The notes under the pieces are model-generated. The model was not told the DNA's origin. It made no database searches and saw only the letters and a list, made by a program, of their open reading frames with translations. DNA of 34,333 nucleotides from Gammaproteobacteria bacterium (GTDB taxonomy: Bacteria > Pseudomonadota > Gammaproteobacteria > Chromatiales > Chromatiaceae): contig JAABTK010000053.1 of the NCBI GenBank assembly GCA_011389885.1, positions 1 through 34,333 of the forward strand. Reading direction: 5' to 3'. A program made the position numbers and the translations under genes. Shown one piece after another: positions 7,398 to 17,969 of this stretch (positions are counted from its first letter, which is position 1; every line of letters starts with the position of its first letter).

Positions 7398-8411
7398 TCA
7401 GGTCTCCGGGCGACGGCCCAGGGCCGCCTTGGCCTGCTGGTCCGCGTGGTAGGAAGAACGCACCAGGGGCGCGCTGGCCACGCCGGTGAAGCCGAGGGAT
7501 TCGGCCAAGTCCTTGAGTCGATCGAATTCCGCGGGCGGCAGATAGCGCTCCACCGGCAAGTGGTCGCGGCTGGGTTGCAGGTATTGGCCGAGGGTGAGCA
7601 GGCTGCAATGGTGCGCCCGCAGGTCGCGCAGGGTCTGTTCCACCTGCTCGACGCTCTCGCCGAGACCGAGCATCAACCCGGACTTGGTGGGAATGTGCGG
7701 AAAACGTTGGTGAAAACGCGCCAGCAGCTGCAAAGACTGGGCATAGTCGGCGCCGGGCCGCACTTTGCGATAAAGCGCCGGCACGGTTTCGATGTTGTGA
7801 TTGAAGACCGCTGGCGGGGCGCTCGCCAGGGCCTCCAATGCGATGTCCATGCGGCCGCGAAAATCCGGCGTCAGCAGCTCGATGCCCAACTCCGGCGAGG
7901 CCTCGCGCAGGGCCGCCACGCAGGCGGCGAAGTGTCCGGCGCCGCCGTCGCGCAGGTCGTCGCGATCCACCGAGGTGATGACCACGAAGCGCAGCCCCAT
8001 GGCCGCCACCGTGCGGCCCAAGCGCGCGGGTTCGTCCGGATCCGGCGGCGCCGGTTTGCCGTGGGCCACGTCGCAAAAGGGGCAGCGCCGGGTGCAGCGA
8101 TCCCCCAGGATCATAAAGGTAGCGGTGCCGTGGGAGAAGCATTCGCTCAGGTTGGGGCAAGCGGCCTCTTCACACACCGTAGATAAACCCGAGCCGCGCA
8201 ACAGCCCGCGCACCCGAGTCACCCCCGGCTGCACCGGGCGAATGCGCAGCCAAGCGGGCTTAGGCGGCGATTTTTTGGCCGGTTCCGCCTTCACCCGCAG
8301 GCGCGCGAGCTTTTCCGCCCCCCGTTGATGGGTCTCGGGGGTGCAGCGGGAAGGCGCTTGCAGGGGGGCGGGGCCGGGCATGGGCGGGGTTTTCGACGAC
8401 ATGCACGGCAT
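7398..8411 (-). CDS. lipA: Lipoyl synthase
   Basis: LipA is a radical-SAM enzyme that inserts two sulfur atoms into octanoyl groups on the E2 and H proteins of 2-oxoacid dehydrogenases and the glycine cleavage system. The 337-residue protein has both 4Fe-4S sites: the auxiliary cluster [12 protein letters not shown] (C-x4-C-x5-C) and the radical-SAM motif CTRRCPFC (C-x3-C-x2-C), plus the C-terminal RSSYHAD serine ligand region. The N-terminal 50 residues are Pro/Lys-rich, as is common. Starts at 8411 (MPCMSSK) and 8402 (MSSK) are both possible. lipB is not adjacent; the next gene downstream on the same strand is the ElyC-like gene. Function is confident. Confidence 0.97.
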   Translation of the reverse strand: MPCMSSKTPPMPGPAPLQAPSRCTPETHQRGAEKLARLRVKAEPAKKSPPKPAWLRIRPVQPGVTRVRGLLRGSGLSTVCEEAACPNLSECFSHGTATFMILGDRCTRRCPFCDVAHGKPAPPDPDEPARLGRTVAAMGLRFVVITSVDRDDLRDGGAGHFAACVAALREASPELGIELLTPDFRGRMDIALEALASAPPAVFNHNIETVPALYRKVRPGADYAQSLQLLARFHQRFPHIPTKSGLMLGLGESVEQVEQTLRDLRAHHCSLLTLGQYLQPSRDHLPVERYLPPAEFDRLKDLAESLGFTGVASAPLVRSSYHADQQAKAALGRRPET

Positions 8412-8455
8412 TGTAGCCCTTTGCGCCCGAAAAGAGCAGGGGCGGGAGTGGCTGA

Positions 8456-9109
8456 TCAGTCTTCCGGGTTCAGGGCCTCGCGGGCCTCGGTGGCGATCTC
8501 CCGCACCTGCGGGTCCGGATCTTGGGTCAGCGGGGCCAGGGCGGCGCGGGCCTCGGCGTCGCCCGCCAGGCCCAAAAAGTGCGCCGCATCGGCGCGCATC
8601 CGGGCGTCCTCGTGGCCCAGCAACTCCAGCAGGCGCGGTTGCGCCGCGCGCCCGATGTCGGACCCGGCTAGGTCCTCCAGCACCGCGCCGATGCCGATGC
8701 GCACCGCCAGCGGGGTCTCGGCATCGGCCAGTTTGTCGATCAGCTCGATCAGGGCCTTGGCGTCGGCCCGCACCCGTTCGGTCACCCGCTCCAGCTCTTG
8801 TTCCTCCAACAAGCGCGCCAGGTAGTCGCCCTGCTGCGGCTCCGCCGCCGCCGCCTGTTCGGCCCAGCGCCGTAGCTCCGCCGCCGATTGCAGGCCGGTG
8901 AACTCGTATTCGCCGATGCGCGTCCAGGGCGCCGAACGCACCCCGAGCGCCTGCGCCGCCTCGGGGCGTTGGACGATGTTAATCACCTCCAGACGGCCGA
9001 TGCGGCCCTCCTTCACCAGCTCGGACAGGGCCGCCAGCACCTGCGGGCAGTGGGCGCAGCCGGTGGCGATCAACAGCAGGGCATCCGGGCTGTGGGCTGA
9101 ATTCGACAT
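8456..9109 (-). CDS. Thioredoxin-fold protein with C-terminal HEAT repeats
   Basis: The 217-residue protein joins a small thioredoxin/glutaredoxin-like domain to HEAT repeats. Residues 10-75 have the fold pattern [18 protein letters not shown] with a C18-A-H-C21 redox pair, and the predicted cis-proline segment [16 protein letters not shown]. Residues 115-215 form two or three HEAT-like units (for example [20 protein letters not shown] then [19 protein letters not shown]). There is no signal peptide, so it should be cytoplasmic. It is divergent from aprBA across a 564-base gap. A redox or scaffolding role near sulfur metabolism is only suggested by position. The domain pairing is clear; the substrate is unknown. 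Confidence 0.75.
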   Translation of the reverse strand: MSNSAHSPDALLLIATGCAHCPQVLAALSELVKEGRIGRLEVINIVQRPEAAQALGVRSAPWTRIGEYEFTGLQSAAELRRWAEQAAAAEPQQGDYLARLLEEQELERVTERVRADAKALIELIDKLADAETPLAVRIGIGAVLEDLAGSDIGRAAQPRLLELLGHEDARMRADAAHFLGLAGDAEARAALAPLTQDPDPQVREIATEAREALNPED

Positions 9110-9673
9110 AATGTCACCTTATGGTGGTTGACCGGCCTCGCAGCGGCCCCATCGCCGACCGTCAAGCGAAATTCGGGCGCCAGCGGGCCTTAAATGCTGC
9201 AAAATGGGGGCTGCGGGCGGATTTTCGACCCCGCTGGCCCGACCAGGGTCGGCGGCGCCCCGGTCGGCCATAACTTTTCCTGATAACCAATAACAAGACT
9301 CGGGTATTATCCCGGCCCTTCGCTCGCATCCTGTAAGGGTTGCGGGGCGGCCCCTCACCCGCATGAATAAGCCTTGTTTATGACGATACCCAAAAAACTG
9401 TTTGGCACTTTCGCTCGCGAGTAATTAAGGTTGACTGCCCTGAAGCACGGGTTCCGTTCAAAGCGGTGTTTCCGTACCCTGCGCAACGCGTCCCGTCGCT
9501 TCCTCGATTGTGTCTTGCCGGCTGGCCTGCTGTCCGCCGGCGTCTAGGGAAGACCCGATTCGCATGAAGATACGGGCGTCGAGGGGTCGAGCCCCTCGGC
9601 TTGACGCAAAGAAACCGCTGCCGCGTGCGTTGCGGTAACAACACTGCAGTGAAAACCTAGGAGATAAAGCACC
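9110..9673. other. Divergent control region between the thioredoxin/HEAT gene and aprB
   Basis: No believable gene occupies these 564 bases; the open frames are short and lack family resemblance. The region is more AT-rich than its neighbours in 9275-9320 and 9365-9430. TTGGCA at 9402-9407 followed by TAATTA at 9422-9427 is a promoter-like pair on the aprB side, but the spacing is short and I give it little weight. A stable hairpin lies at 9576-9607 in the aprB leader, and the aprB ribosome site AGGAG is at 9659-9663. Confidence 0.5.
9576..9607 (+). promoter_or_regulatory. Stem-loop in the aprB leader
   Basis: GAGGGG and CCCCTC pair around a TCGAG loop (9580-9598), and the outer GCGTC/GACGC arms (9576-9580 and 9603-9607) extend the stem across an internal bulge. 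There is no U-tract after it, so it is unlikely to be a terminator. It is about 66 bases before the aprB start. A stabilising or regulatory 5' leader structure is inferred. Confidence 0.4.
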
Positions 9674-10147
9674 ATGCCAACATTTGTGCGTACTGATAAG
9701 TGCGATGGCTGCAAGGGCCAGGACAAGACCGCTTGCATGTACATCTGCCCGCATGACCTGATGAAGCTGGACAAAGACGGCTCCGAGACCGGTCACGCCA
9801 TGAAGTCCTACAACCAGGAGCCGGATCAATGCTGGGAGTGCTACTCCTGCATCAAGATCTGCCCCCAGCAGGCCATCGAAGCCCGTCCTTACGCCGACAT
9901 CGTGCCCCTCGGCGCCTCCGTGCAGCCCCTGCGCGGCACCGACTCCATCATGTGGACCATCAAGTTCCGCAACGGCACCATGAAGCGCTTCAAGTTCCCC
10001 ATCCGCACCACCCCGGAAGGCTCCATCGACCCTTACGGCGGCAAGCCCGAAGCTGAAGCCTCCAAGATCACCGAGCCGGGTTTCTTCAACCACAATGAGC
10101 AGAAAGGCTACCGCTCCGGCGACGCCAGCGAGCTGATCCGTAAATAA
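9674..10147 (+). CDS. aprB: Adenylylsulfate reductase, beta subunit
   Basis: AprB carries electrons between the membrane pool and the FAD of AprA in dissimilatory APS reductase. In sulfur oxidisers the enzyme runs towards APS, from sulfite and AMP. The 157-residue protein has two 4Fe-4S sites: C10, C13, C21, C25 and C53, C56, C59, C63 (CWECYSCIKICP), followed by the AprB-specific beta-rich part and the long C-terminal arm that wraps AprA (GFFNHNEQKGYRSG). AGGAG lies 10 bases before the ATG. aprA follows 52 bases later. Codon use is strongly biased to C-ending codons (AAG, GGC, ATC), as in highly expressed genes. Identification is certain; the direction of the reaction is inferred from the probable host. 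Confidence 0.98.
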   Translation: MPTFVRTDKCDGCKGQDKTACMYICPHDLMKLDKDGSETGHAMKSYNQEPDQCWECYSCIKICPQQAIEARPYADIVPLGASVQPLRGTDSIMWTIKFRNGTMKRFKFPIRTTPEGSIDPYGGKPEAEASKITEPGFFNHNEQKGYRSGDASELIRK

Positions 10148-10199
10148 GCGCGCGCGCCACGGATATTTCTACTCAAACCAAACACCTGAGGTATTTAGA

Positions 10200-12194
10200 A
10201 TGGCTGAATTCGGAAACCCGGAAGTCGTCGAAGAAGAAGTTGACATCCTCCTGATCGGCGGCGGCATGGCCTGCTGCGGCGCGGCCTACGAGATCGGTCC
10301 CTGGATCGATGCCGCCAAGAAAGAAGGCGTGGACATCAGTGTGAAGCTGGTCGATAAGGCCGCCATGGATCGCTCCGGCGCCGTGGCCCAGGGCCTGTCC
10401 GCCATCAACACCTACATCGGCTCCGAGCAAGACCCCGCCGACTACGCCCGCATGGTCTCCAACGACCTGATGGGCATCACCCGCGACGACCTGGCCTACG
10501 ACCTGGGCCGTCACGTCGACGAATCCGTGCATCTGTTCGAAGAATGGGGCCTGCCCATTTGGAAGACCGATGAAAACGGCGAGCGTCACGACGGCTCCAA
10601 GGGCCTGACCCCGCTGAAGGACGGCGGCAAGCCCGTGCGTTCCGGCAAGTGGCAGATCATGATTAACGGCGAATCCTACAAGTGGATCGTGGCCGAGGCC
10701 GCCAAAAAGGCCCTGGGCACCGACAAGATCCAGGAGCGCGTGTTCATCGTCAAGCTGGTCAACGACAAGAACGACAAAAACCGCATCGCCGGTGCTGTCG
10801 GCTTCAACGTGCGCGAGCACAAGCTGCACGTCTACAAGTTCAAGGCCTGCCTGCTGGCCGCCGGCGGCTGCGTGAACATCTTCCGTCCCCGCTCCGTGGG
10901 CGAAGGTCAGGGCCGCGCCTGGTACCCGGTCTGGAACGCCGGTTCCACCTACTCCATGGCCGCCGAGGCCGGCGCCGAGCTGACCATGATGGAAAACCGC
11001 TTCGTGCCCACCCGCTTCAAAGACGGCTACGGCCCTGTGGGCGCCTGGTTCCTGCTCTTCAAGTCCAAGGCCACCAACGCCTTCGGCGAAGTGTACATGG
11101 ACACCAACAAGGAGCTGCTCGACGACTACCCCCCCTACGGTCAGACCAAGGTGCCCGCATCCTGCCTGCGCAACCACCTGATGCTGAAGGAAATGAAAGA
11201 AGGCCGCGGCCCCATTTGGATGGACACCGTGACCGCCCTCGCCGCCCTGCGCGAGACCCTGTCTCCGCGTGAGGTGAAGCATCTGGAGGCCGAGGCCTGG
11301 GAAGACTTCCTCGACATGTGCATCGGTCAGTGCGGCATTTGGGCCGGTGAAAACATCGAGCCGGAGAAGAAGAACTCCGAGCTGATGCCCACCGAACCCT
11401 ACCTGCTCGGCTCCCACTCCGGCTGCTGCGGCATCTGGACCTCCGGTCCCGAAGACGTGGGCGCGCCCACCGAAGAGACCGAAGCCGGCGTCCCGGACCA
11501 CCTGCCCAAGGGCTGGAACTGGGGCTATCGCGGCATGACCACCGTGAAGGGCCTGTTCACCGCCGGTGACGGCGTGGGCGCCTCCGGCCACAAGTTCTCC
11601 TCCGGTTCACACGCCGAAGGTCGCCTGGCCGCCAAGGCCATGGTCAAGTATGTGATGGACAACCAGGGCCTGAAGCCCGAGCTGGACGCCGACGTGGATT
11701 CCCTGATGGAAGAGATCTACCGCCCGGTGCGCACCTACCTGGAGCACAAGGACTACACCACCGCCATCGATGTGAACCCCAACTACATCACCCCGCGGAT
11801 GTTGCAGTTCCGCCTGCAAAAGATCATGGACGAATACGTGGCCGGTGTGGCGACCTACTACACCACCAACGAGCACATGCTGAGCCTGGCCGAGCAGAAG
11901 CTCGAAATGCTCAAGGAAGACGCCCTGAAGATGCGCGCCAAGGACCTGCACGAGCTGCTGCGTGCGTGGGAAAACTACCACCGCATCCTCACCGCGGAAG
12001 CCCACATGAAGCACATCCAGTTCCGTGAAGAATCCCGCTATCCGGGCTTCTACTACCGCATGGACAAAAACTTCGTGGACGAAGAAAACTGGCACTGCTT
12101 CGTGAACTCCATCTACGACAAGGAAAGCAAGCAATGGACCTGCTTCAAGCGCGCCCACGTCGACATCGTCGACAAGTCCAAGCTGTTCAAGTAA
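10200..12194 (+). CDS. aprA: Adenylylsulfate reductase, alpha subunit
   Basis: The 664-residue flavoprotein is the catalytic subunit of dissimilatory APS reductase. It shows the FAD-binding motif VDILLIGGGMACCGAAYEIG (residues 14-33), the segment MENRFVPTRFKDGYGP with R267, and GSHSGCCGIWTSGPED with H406. The last two correspond to the active-site Arg and His described for the Archaeoglobus enzyme. FAD is non-covalent in this family. Length is normal. A GAGG ribosome site is 8 bases before the ATG. The gene forms an operon with aprB and ends at a strong terminator. Neither aprM (as in many purple sulfur bacteria) nor qmoABC or hdr genes adjoin it, so the electron partner must be encoded elsewhere or be different. 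Confidence 0.98.
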   Translation: MAEFGNPEVVEEEVDILLIGGGMACCGAAYEIGPWIDAAKKEGVDISVKLVDKAAMDRSGAVAQGLSAINTYIGSEQDPADYARMVSNDLMGITRDDLAYDLGRHVDESVHLFEEWGLPIWKTDENGERHDGSKGLTPLKDGGKPVRSGKWQIMINGESYKWIVAEAAKKALGTDKIQERVFIVKLVNDKNDKNRIAGAVGFNVREHKLHVYKFKACLLAAGGCVNIFRPRSVGEGQGRAWYPVWNAGSTYSMAAEAGAELTMMENRFVPTRFKDGYGPVGAWFLLFKSKATNAFGEVYMDTNKELLDDYPPYGQTKVPASCLRNHLMLKEMKEGRGPIWMDTVTALAALRETLSPREVKHLEAEAWEDFLDMCIGQCGIWAGENIEPEKKNSELMPTEPYLLGSHSGCCGIWTSGPEDVGAPTEETEAGVPDHLPKGWNWGYRGMTTVKGLFTAGDGVGASGHKFSSGSHAEGRLAAKAMVKYVMDNQGLKPELDADVDSLMEEIYRPVRTYLEHKDYTTAIDVNPNYITPRMLQFRLQKIMDEYVAGVATYYTTNEHMLSLAEQKLEMLKEDALKMRAKDLHELLRAWENYHRILTAEAHMKHIQFREESRYPGFYYRMDKNFVDEENWHCFVNSIYDKESKQWTCFKRAHVDIVDKSKLFK

Positions 12195-12223
12195 GCCTGA
12201 CTTGACAGCCTGAGGGCAAGAAA

Positions 12224-12253
12224 CCCGGCCACCCTGCGTGGCCGGGTTTTTTT
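12224..12253 (+). terminator. Rho-independent terminator of aprBA
   Basis: CCCGGCCAC (12224-12232) and GTGGCCGGG (12238-12246) form a perfect 9-bp GC-rich stem with a CCTGC loop, directly followed by seven T residues. It is 30 bases after the aprA stop, so the apr transcript is expected to end here. Confidence 0.93.
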
Positions 12254-12380
12254 ATCCGCGCGATTTGTGACCCGCAATACCGATTCGGCCCCCCCAAAAG
12301 CCTCGAAAAATCCCCGGCTATTGCCGTCTTTTCCATTAGATACCAATCCGGCAAACTAATCCACATGCCTGCCCTCTAAT

Positions 12381-12403
12381 AAAAAATCGCGCCGCGATTT
12401 TTT
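12381..12403. promoter_or_regulatory. Long perfect inverted repeat in front of the cysteine-cluster gene
   Basis: AAAAAATCGCG and CGCGATTTTTT (11 bp each) flank a single C. As RNA it would form a hairpin with an A-tract before and a U-tract after it, like a bidirectional terminator. It ends only 17 bases before the ATG at 12421 and 5 bases before the ribosome site GGAG. It could be an attenuator in the leader or an operator in DNA; sequence alone does not decide. Confidence 0.55.
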
Positions 12404-12420
12404 ACCCCGGAGAATCCACA

Positions 12421-13305
12421 ATGAGCGACGAACTCGAAATCCCCTTCAAGAGCGACGTCATGCCCGCCAAGCTCGAACTCGGCTCCGAACTCCGGTTCCG
12501 CTGCCACAAGGGCATCTCCTGCTTTAACGCCTGCTGCAAGCAGGCCGACATCACCCTCACCCCCTACGACATCCTGCGCCTGAAGGATCGCCTGGGCAAG
12601 AGCTTCAGCGAATTCATCAAGGACCACACCGTGCCCTTTCAAATGGACCAGGACGGCGTGCCCGGCATCAAGCTGCGCACCGACAACGACGGCGCCTGCC
12701 TGTTCGTCACCGAAGAGGGCTGCTCGGTCTACCCGGACCGCCCCACCTCCTGTCGCTACTACCCCCTCGGCCACATGGCCATGCGCAAGGCCGGCGTGAG
12801 CGAGGAAGAGACGCATTATTTTCTGGTGAAAGAAGACCACTGCAAGGGCCACGAAGAAGACCAAGTGCTCACCGTGCAGGAATACCTGCACGATCAGGAG
12901 ACCGGCCTGTACGACCAAATGAACAAGGAATGGCTGCAAATCCTGCTCAAAAAGCGCTCCGCCGGCCCCAGCGTAGGCCGCCCCTCGGAGACCAGCCTGC
13001 AATTCTTCTTCATGGCGTCCTATAACCTGGACAACTTCCGCGCCTTCGTGATGAGTGAAAACTTCCGCAACACCTACGAACTCGACGACGCCACCTACGC
13101 GGCGCTGGAAAAAGAAGACCAGGCCCTGCTCCAGTTCGCCAACAAAATGATGCGCCAGGTGCTATTCGGCGAAAAATCCATTCCGGAAAAAGAAGGCGTT
13201 TGGGACAAACGCCTGGAAGGGCGCAAAGAGGTCTGGGAGGCCCGCCGTCAGGCTGAAATCGCCCGCAAACAGGCCGAACAGGACGACATGTACGACAACA
13301 CCTAA
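12421..13305 (+). CDS. YkgJ-family cysteine-cluster protein next to aprBA
   Basis: The 294-residue protein belongs to the YkgJ/CxxCxxCC family, predicted to bind zinc or an iron-sulfur cluster. The cluster is C28-H-x4-C34-x3-C38-C39 near the N-terminus, with later cysteines in GACLFVTEEGCSVYPDRP and SCRYYPLG (around residues 98-120) and a DHCKGH motif near 140. This N-terminal half is the family core. The second half is helical and charged, ending in an Arg/Lys/Glu/Gln-rich tail (EARRQAEIARKQAEQDD). It lies 226 bases after aprA but behind a terminator, so it has its own or read-through expression. Family members are involved in cofactor or maturation roles in some annotations, without firm biochemistry. 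A role in Apr maturation or electron transfer is speculation from position. Confidence 0.75.
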   Translation: MSDELEIPFKSDVMPAKLELGSELRFRCHKGISCFNACCKQADITLTPYDILRLKDRLGKSFSEFIKDHTVPFQMDQDGVPGIKLRTDNDGACLFVTEEGCSVYPDRPTSCRYYPLGHMAMRKAGVSEEETHYFLVKEDHCKGHEEDQVLTVQEYLHDQETGLYDQMNKEWLQILLKKRSAGPSVGRPSETSLQFFFMASYNLDNFRAFVMSENFRNTYELDDATYAALEKEDQALLQFANKMMRQVLFGEKSIPEKEGVWDKRLEGRKEVWEARRQAEIARKQAEQDDMYDNT

Positions 13306-13827
13306 ATCCCGGCGAGCTGGGCGGCTTGGCGCGGGAAGCCGGCAACTCGGCCGCTAAGAACGCAGAGGGCGCGGAGGGATTTTCGCTTGCTTGCGTTGCG
13401 CCCGAGCGCGGGGCGCCTGCCCCGCCCTCGAGTAGGCCTGCGCCGAAGTCACGGAAACAACGTAAAGGTAAAGGTGTGCCGAGTTTGGAGGCTACGTTCG
13501 CCTAGGCGCCAGCCACCAACCACCAAACTGAACCACAGATAAACACGGATAGACCCAGATAGCCGTAGCATTCACATTTATTTGCGTCCATTCGCGGTTC
13601 AATAGCCCATTTCGCCGCGGTTCCACACTAGTACAGCTGCGCCTAAGCACCAACCCCTGACCACTGACCACCAACCACCCAGTTGAACCACAGATCAATA
13701 CCGATGGACGCCGATGGCCGTAGAATGACCAGCCTCGGGGGACCCTTGGCTTTATCCGCTCCAGCGGCTAGGATAGGGGCAACGAAGGCATAACACCTGT
13801 AAGACGAACCGAAGGGATCATCCGCCC
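13306..13827. repeat. Degenerate dispersed-repeat cluster
   Basis: No gene is seen in these 522 bases. The left part (13354-13380) has CGCTAAGAACGCAGAGGGCGCGGAGG, quoted here in the AACGCAGAGGGCGC core. Positions 13478-13529 (GTTTGGAGGCTACGTTCG then ACCAACCACCAA) match the composite element's conserved block and heptamers. GAACCACAGAT motifs follow at 13530-13563 and 13684-13722, an inverted AACCGCGAATGGACGC copy at 13576-13602, and heptamer pieces CTGACCA, CTGACCA, CCAACCA at 13655-13680. It looks like a decayed or rearranged copy of the elements at 6315-6545 and 33844-34191. Confidence 0.6.
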
Positions 13828-14271
13828 ATGACCGCCGACCTCCATGCCGAATACGATCAAGACTTCCAGGCCTGGATCGATGCCAATGTGTACCTGCTGC
13901 GGGAAGGCCGGCTCGGCGAGGCCGATATCGAACACATCGCCGAGGAGTTAGAGAGCATGGGCAAGCGCGACCTCCGACAACTCAAGAGCCGACTCCAGGT
14001 GCTCTTGATGCACCTGCTCAAATGGCAGTTCCAACCGGCACGCCAAAGCAAGAGCTGCCTGATGAGCATCGACCATCAACGGGACGAAATCGAGGCCCTG
14101 CTGCTGGATAGCCCCAGCCTCCGGCCCCGCCTCGATGAAATGATCGAGCGGGCCTATGCCAAGGCCGTTCGCGATGCCAGCCGGGAAACCGATCTGCCGG
14201 AGGAGCGGTTTCCGAAGACCTGCCCTTATGGAGTGGACCAAGTGTTGGCGGAGGGGTTTTTGCCCGACTGA
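13828..14271 (+). CDS. DUF29 domain protein
   Basis: The 147-residue protein matches the DUF29 family, small helical proteins common in cyanobacteria and purple bacteria, of unknown function. Family landmarks are YDQDFQAWIDANVYLLREGR (residues 9-28), IEHIAEELESMGKRDLRQL (residues 35-53), LLMHLLKWQFQPARQSKSC, and the C-terminal FPKTCPYGVDQVLAEGFLP. An AAGGGA ribosome site lies about 12 bases before the ATG. The gene converges on gatB with only 9 bases between the stops. DUF29 genes are often multi-copy and lie near repeats or mobile DNA, as here, where a repeat cluster precedes it. No enzyme motif is visible. Confidence 0.85.
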   Translation: MTADLHAEYDQDFQAWIDANVYLLREGRLGEADIEHIAEELESMGKRDLRQLKSRLQVLLMHLLKWQFQPARQSKSCLMSIDHQRDEIEALLLDSPSLRPRLDEMIERAYAKAVRDASRETDLPEERFPKTCPYGVDQVLAEGFLPD

Positions 14272-14280
14272 AAAACGCCT

Positions 14281-15723
<1,443 letters not shown>

Positions 15724-15735
15724 ATGGATTTTCTC

Positions 15736-15954
15736 TCAATCTTCGAGCCACTCGTCGCGGCTGACTCCAGCTTGTCTTAAGATGCGTGACAACAGGTCGG
15801 GGCTGATTTCGCCTTTGTGCGGGTTCGGTATGGTCAGAACAACTTCCGCTCTCACCATATACGGATGCTTGCCACCACGGAAAGGGCCATCGAAGCCGAG
15901 CTCACGCAATCGGTTCACCAGATCCCGCCAGCCTACCGGGCCGAGTTTAGGCAA
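15736..15954 (-). CDS. hicA: HicA-family mRNA interferase toxin
   Basis: HicA toxins are small dsRBD-fold RNases that cleave mRNA. The 72-residue product contains RDLVNRLRELGFDGPFRGG followed by KHPYMVR, with the catalytic His in GGKHPYMV, and ends EISPDLLSRILRQAGVSRDE, which matches the longer-tailed HicA subgroup. The start is taken as a TTG at 15954 (LPKLGPVGWRDL), overlapping the hicB stop by 8 bases. An upstream extension in this frame runs inside hicB in a different frame and is not protein-like. The antitoxin gene hicB precedes it. Toxin order after antitoxin is the reverse of the E. coli hicAB order but common elsewhere. Start codon certainty is moderate, family assignment good. Confidence 0.85.
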   Translation of the reverse strand: MPKLGPVGWRDLVNRLRELGFDGPFRGGKHPYMVRAEVVLTIPNPHKGEISPDLLSRILRQAGVSRDEWLED

Positions 15955-16198
15955 GCTGCACCGATTCCGGCAGCGTGATTTCGTAGTCTCCCAACTTCGG
16001 GATTTCCAGGCCTCGGGAGATGCGGATGAGTATCCAGCCATCCACCACATCGGCGAGACGGGCGCGACACCCCTCCAGTGTCTTGCCGCTGGCCCAGACC
16101 CCTTGCAATCCCGGGACCTCTCCGTAGAAGGGCTCGTCGTCTTCGATCAGCTCATAGTGGGCTCGATCCAGAGCGGCCTCGATATATTCGCGGATCAT
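15947..16198 (-). CDS. hicB: HicB-family antitoxin
   Basis: The 83-residue protein has the HicB partial RNase-H-like fold: AALDRAHYELIEDDEPFYG, then VPGLQGVWASGKTLEGC, then ADVVDGWILIRI, ending IPKLGDYEI. It has no obvious C-terminal helix-turn-helix or ribbon-helix-helix, so autoregulation may need another protein. Its ATG overlaps the stop of the preceding 60-residue gene as ATGA, and hicA overlaps its own end, so the three form a tightly coupled unit. A longer frame starts at 16312, but its first 38 residues are not family-like. Confidence 0.88.
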   Translation of the reverse strand: MIREYIEAALDRAHYELIEDDEPFYGEVPGLQGVWASGKTLEGCRARLADVVDGWILIRISRGLEIPKLGDYEITLPESVQLA

Positions 16199-16377
16199 TT
16201 TCTCACCCCCTCTGTAATGGCCTCTTCCGCCAGAGCATCCAATTTCCCAGCAGCGGCATCCGCTTCCATTTGGGCATCCCACGCTTCGCCATCTAATTCG
16301 ATGAACCAGCATCGAAACTCTGCTAGCTCGGTTCGCGAAGGCTTCCTGATCTCTGCCTTGATGGTTTCAAGCGTCAT
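16195..16377 (-). CDS. Small antitoxin-like protein in front of hicBA
   Basis: This 60-residue, acidic protein has the pattern of small helical proteins that commonly precede RelE/ParE or similar toxins: an N-terminal TLETIKAEIRKPSRTELAEF helix, then WFIELDGEAWDAQMEAD and AAAGKLDALAEEAITEG. In relatives the motif WDxQ(x)EADxxAGKLDxLAxEA is typical of such antitoxin-type genes. No RelE/ParE gene is present here; the next gene is hicB, overlapping by ATGA. It may be a third component of this TA cassette or a leftover from a replaced RelE system. The family resemblance is from memory of the motif and no DNA-binding fold was proven. Confidence 0.65.
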   Translation of the reverse strand: MTLETIKAEIRKPSRTELAEFRCWFIELDGEAWDAQMEADAAAGKLDALAEEAITEGVRK

Positions 16378-16430
16378 AGTCGATTTCGGAGTCCTAATTT
16401 AGTTTGGCCGAGCCGTCTCCTGAAACACGC

Positions 16431-16507
16431 CCAGACTAAAGTCTGGACTCCACACCAGTCATCTTCGCGCCCTTTGCGCCTCCTCTGCGTCCTTGGCGTT
16501 ATAAACA
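16431..16507 (-). repeat. REP-like palindrome and CGC-type repeat between gatA and hicBA
   Basis: CCAGACT and AGTCTGG (16431-16446) form a 7-bp palindrome around AA, followed by GACTCC, matching the copies at 797 and 3284. The next part, 16465-16507, is the reverse complement of the left arm of the element at 3172: ATAACGCCAAGGACGCAGAG read on the minus strand. It lies 4 bases from the gatA stop. The whole 16378-16511 gap has no gene. Confidence 0.65.
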
Positions 16508-16511
16508 GCGC

Positions 16512-17965
<1,454 letters not shown>

Positions 17966-17969
<4 letters not shown>

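Noticed and set aside
9402-9427. aprB promoter from TTGGCA and TAATTA
   Set aside because: Spacing is 14 bases rather than 16-18, and neither box is a strong match, so it is not listed as a promoter.
10173-11591. 472-residue minus-strand frame opposite aprA
   Set aside because: aprA is certain; the antisense product is low-complexity and due to strong third-position C bias.
15955-16050. Longer HicA start at 16050
   Set aside because: The extra 32 residues overlap hicB in another frame and do not look like HicA; the TTG at 15954 gives family length.
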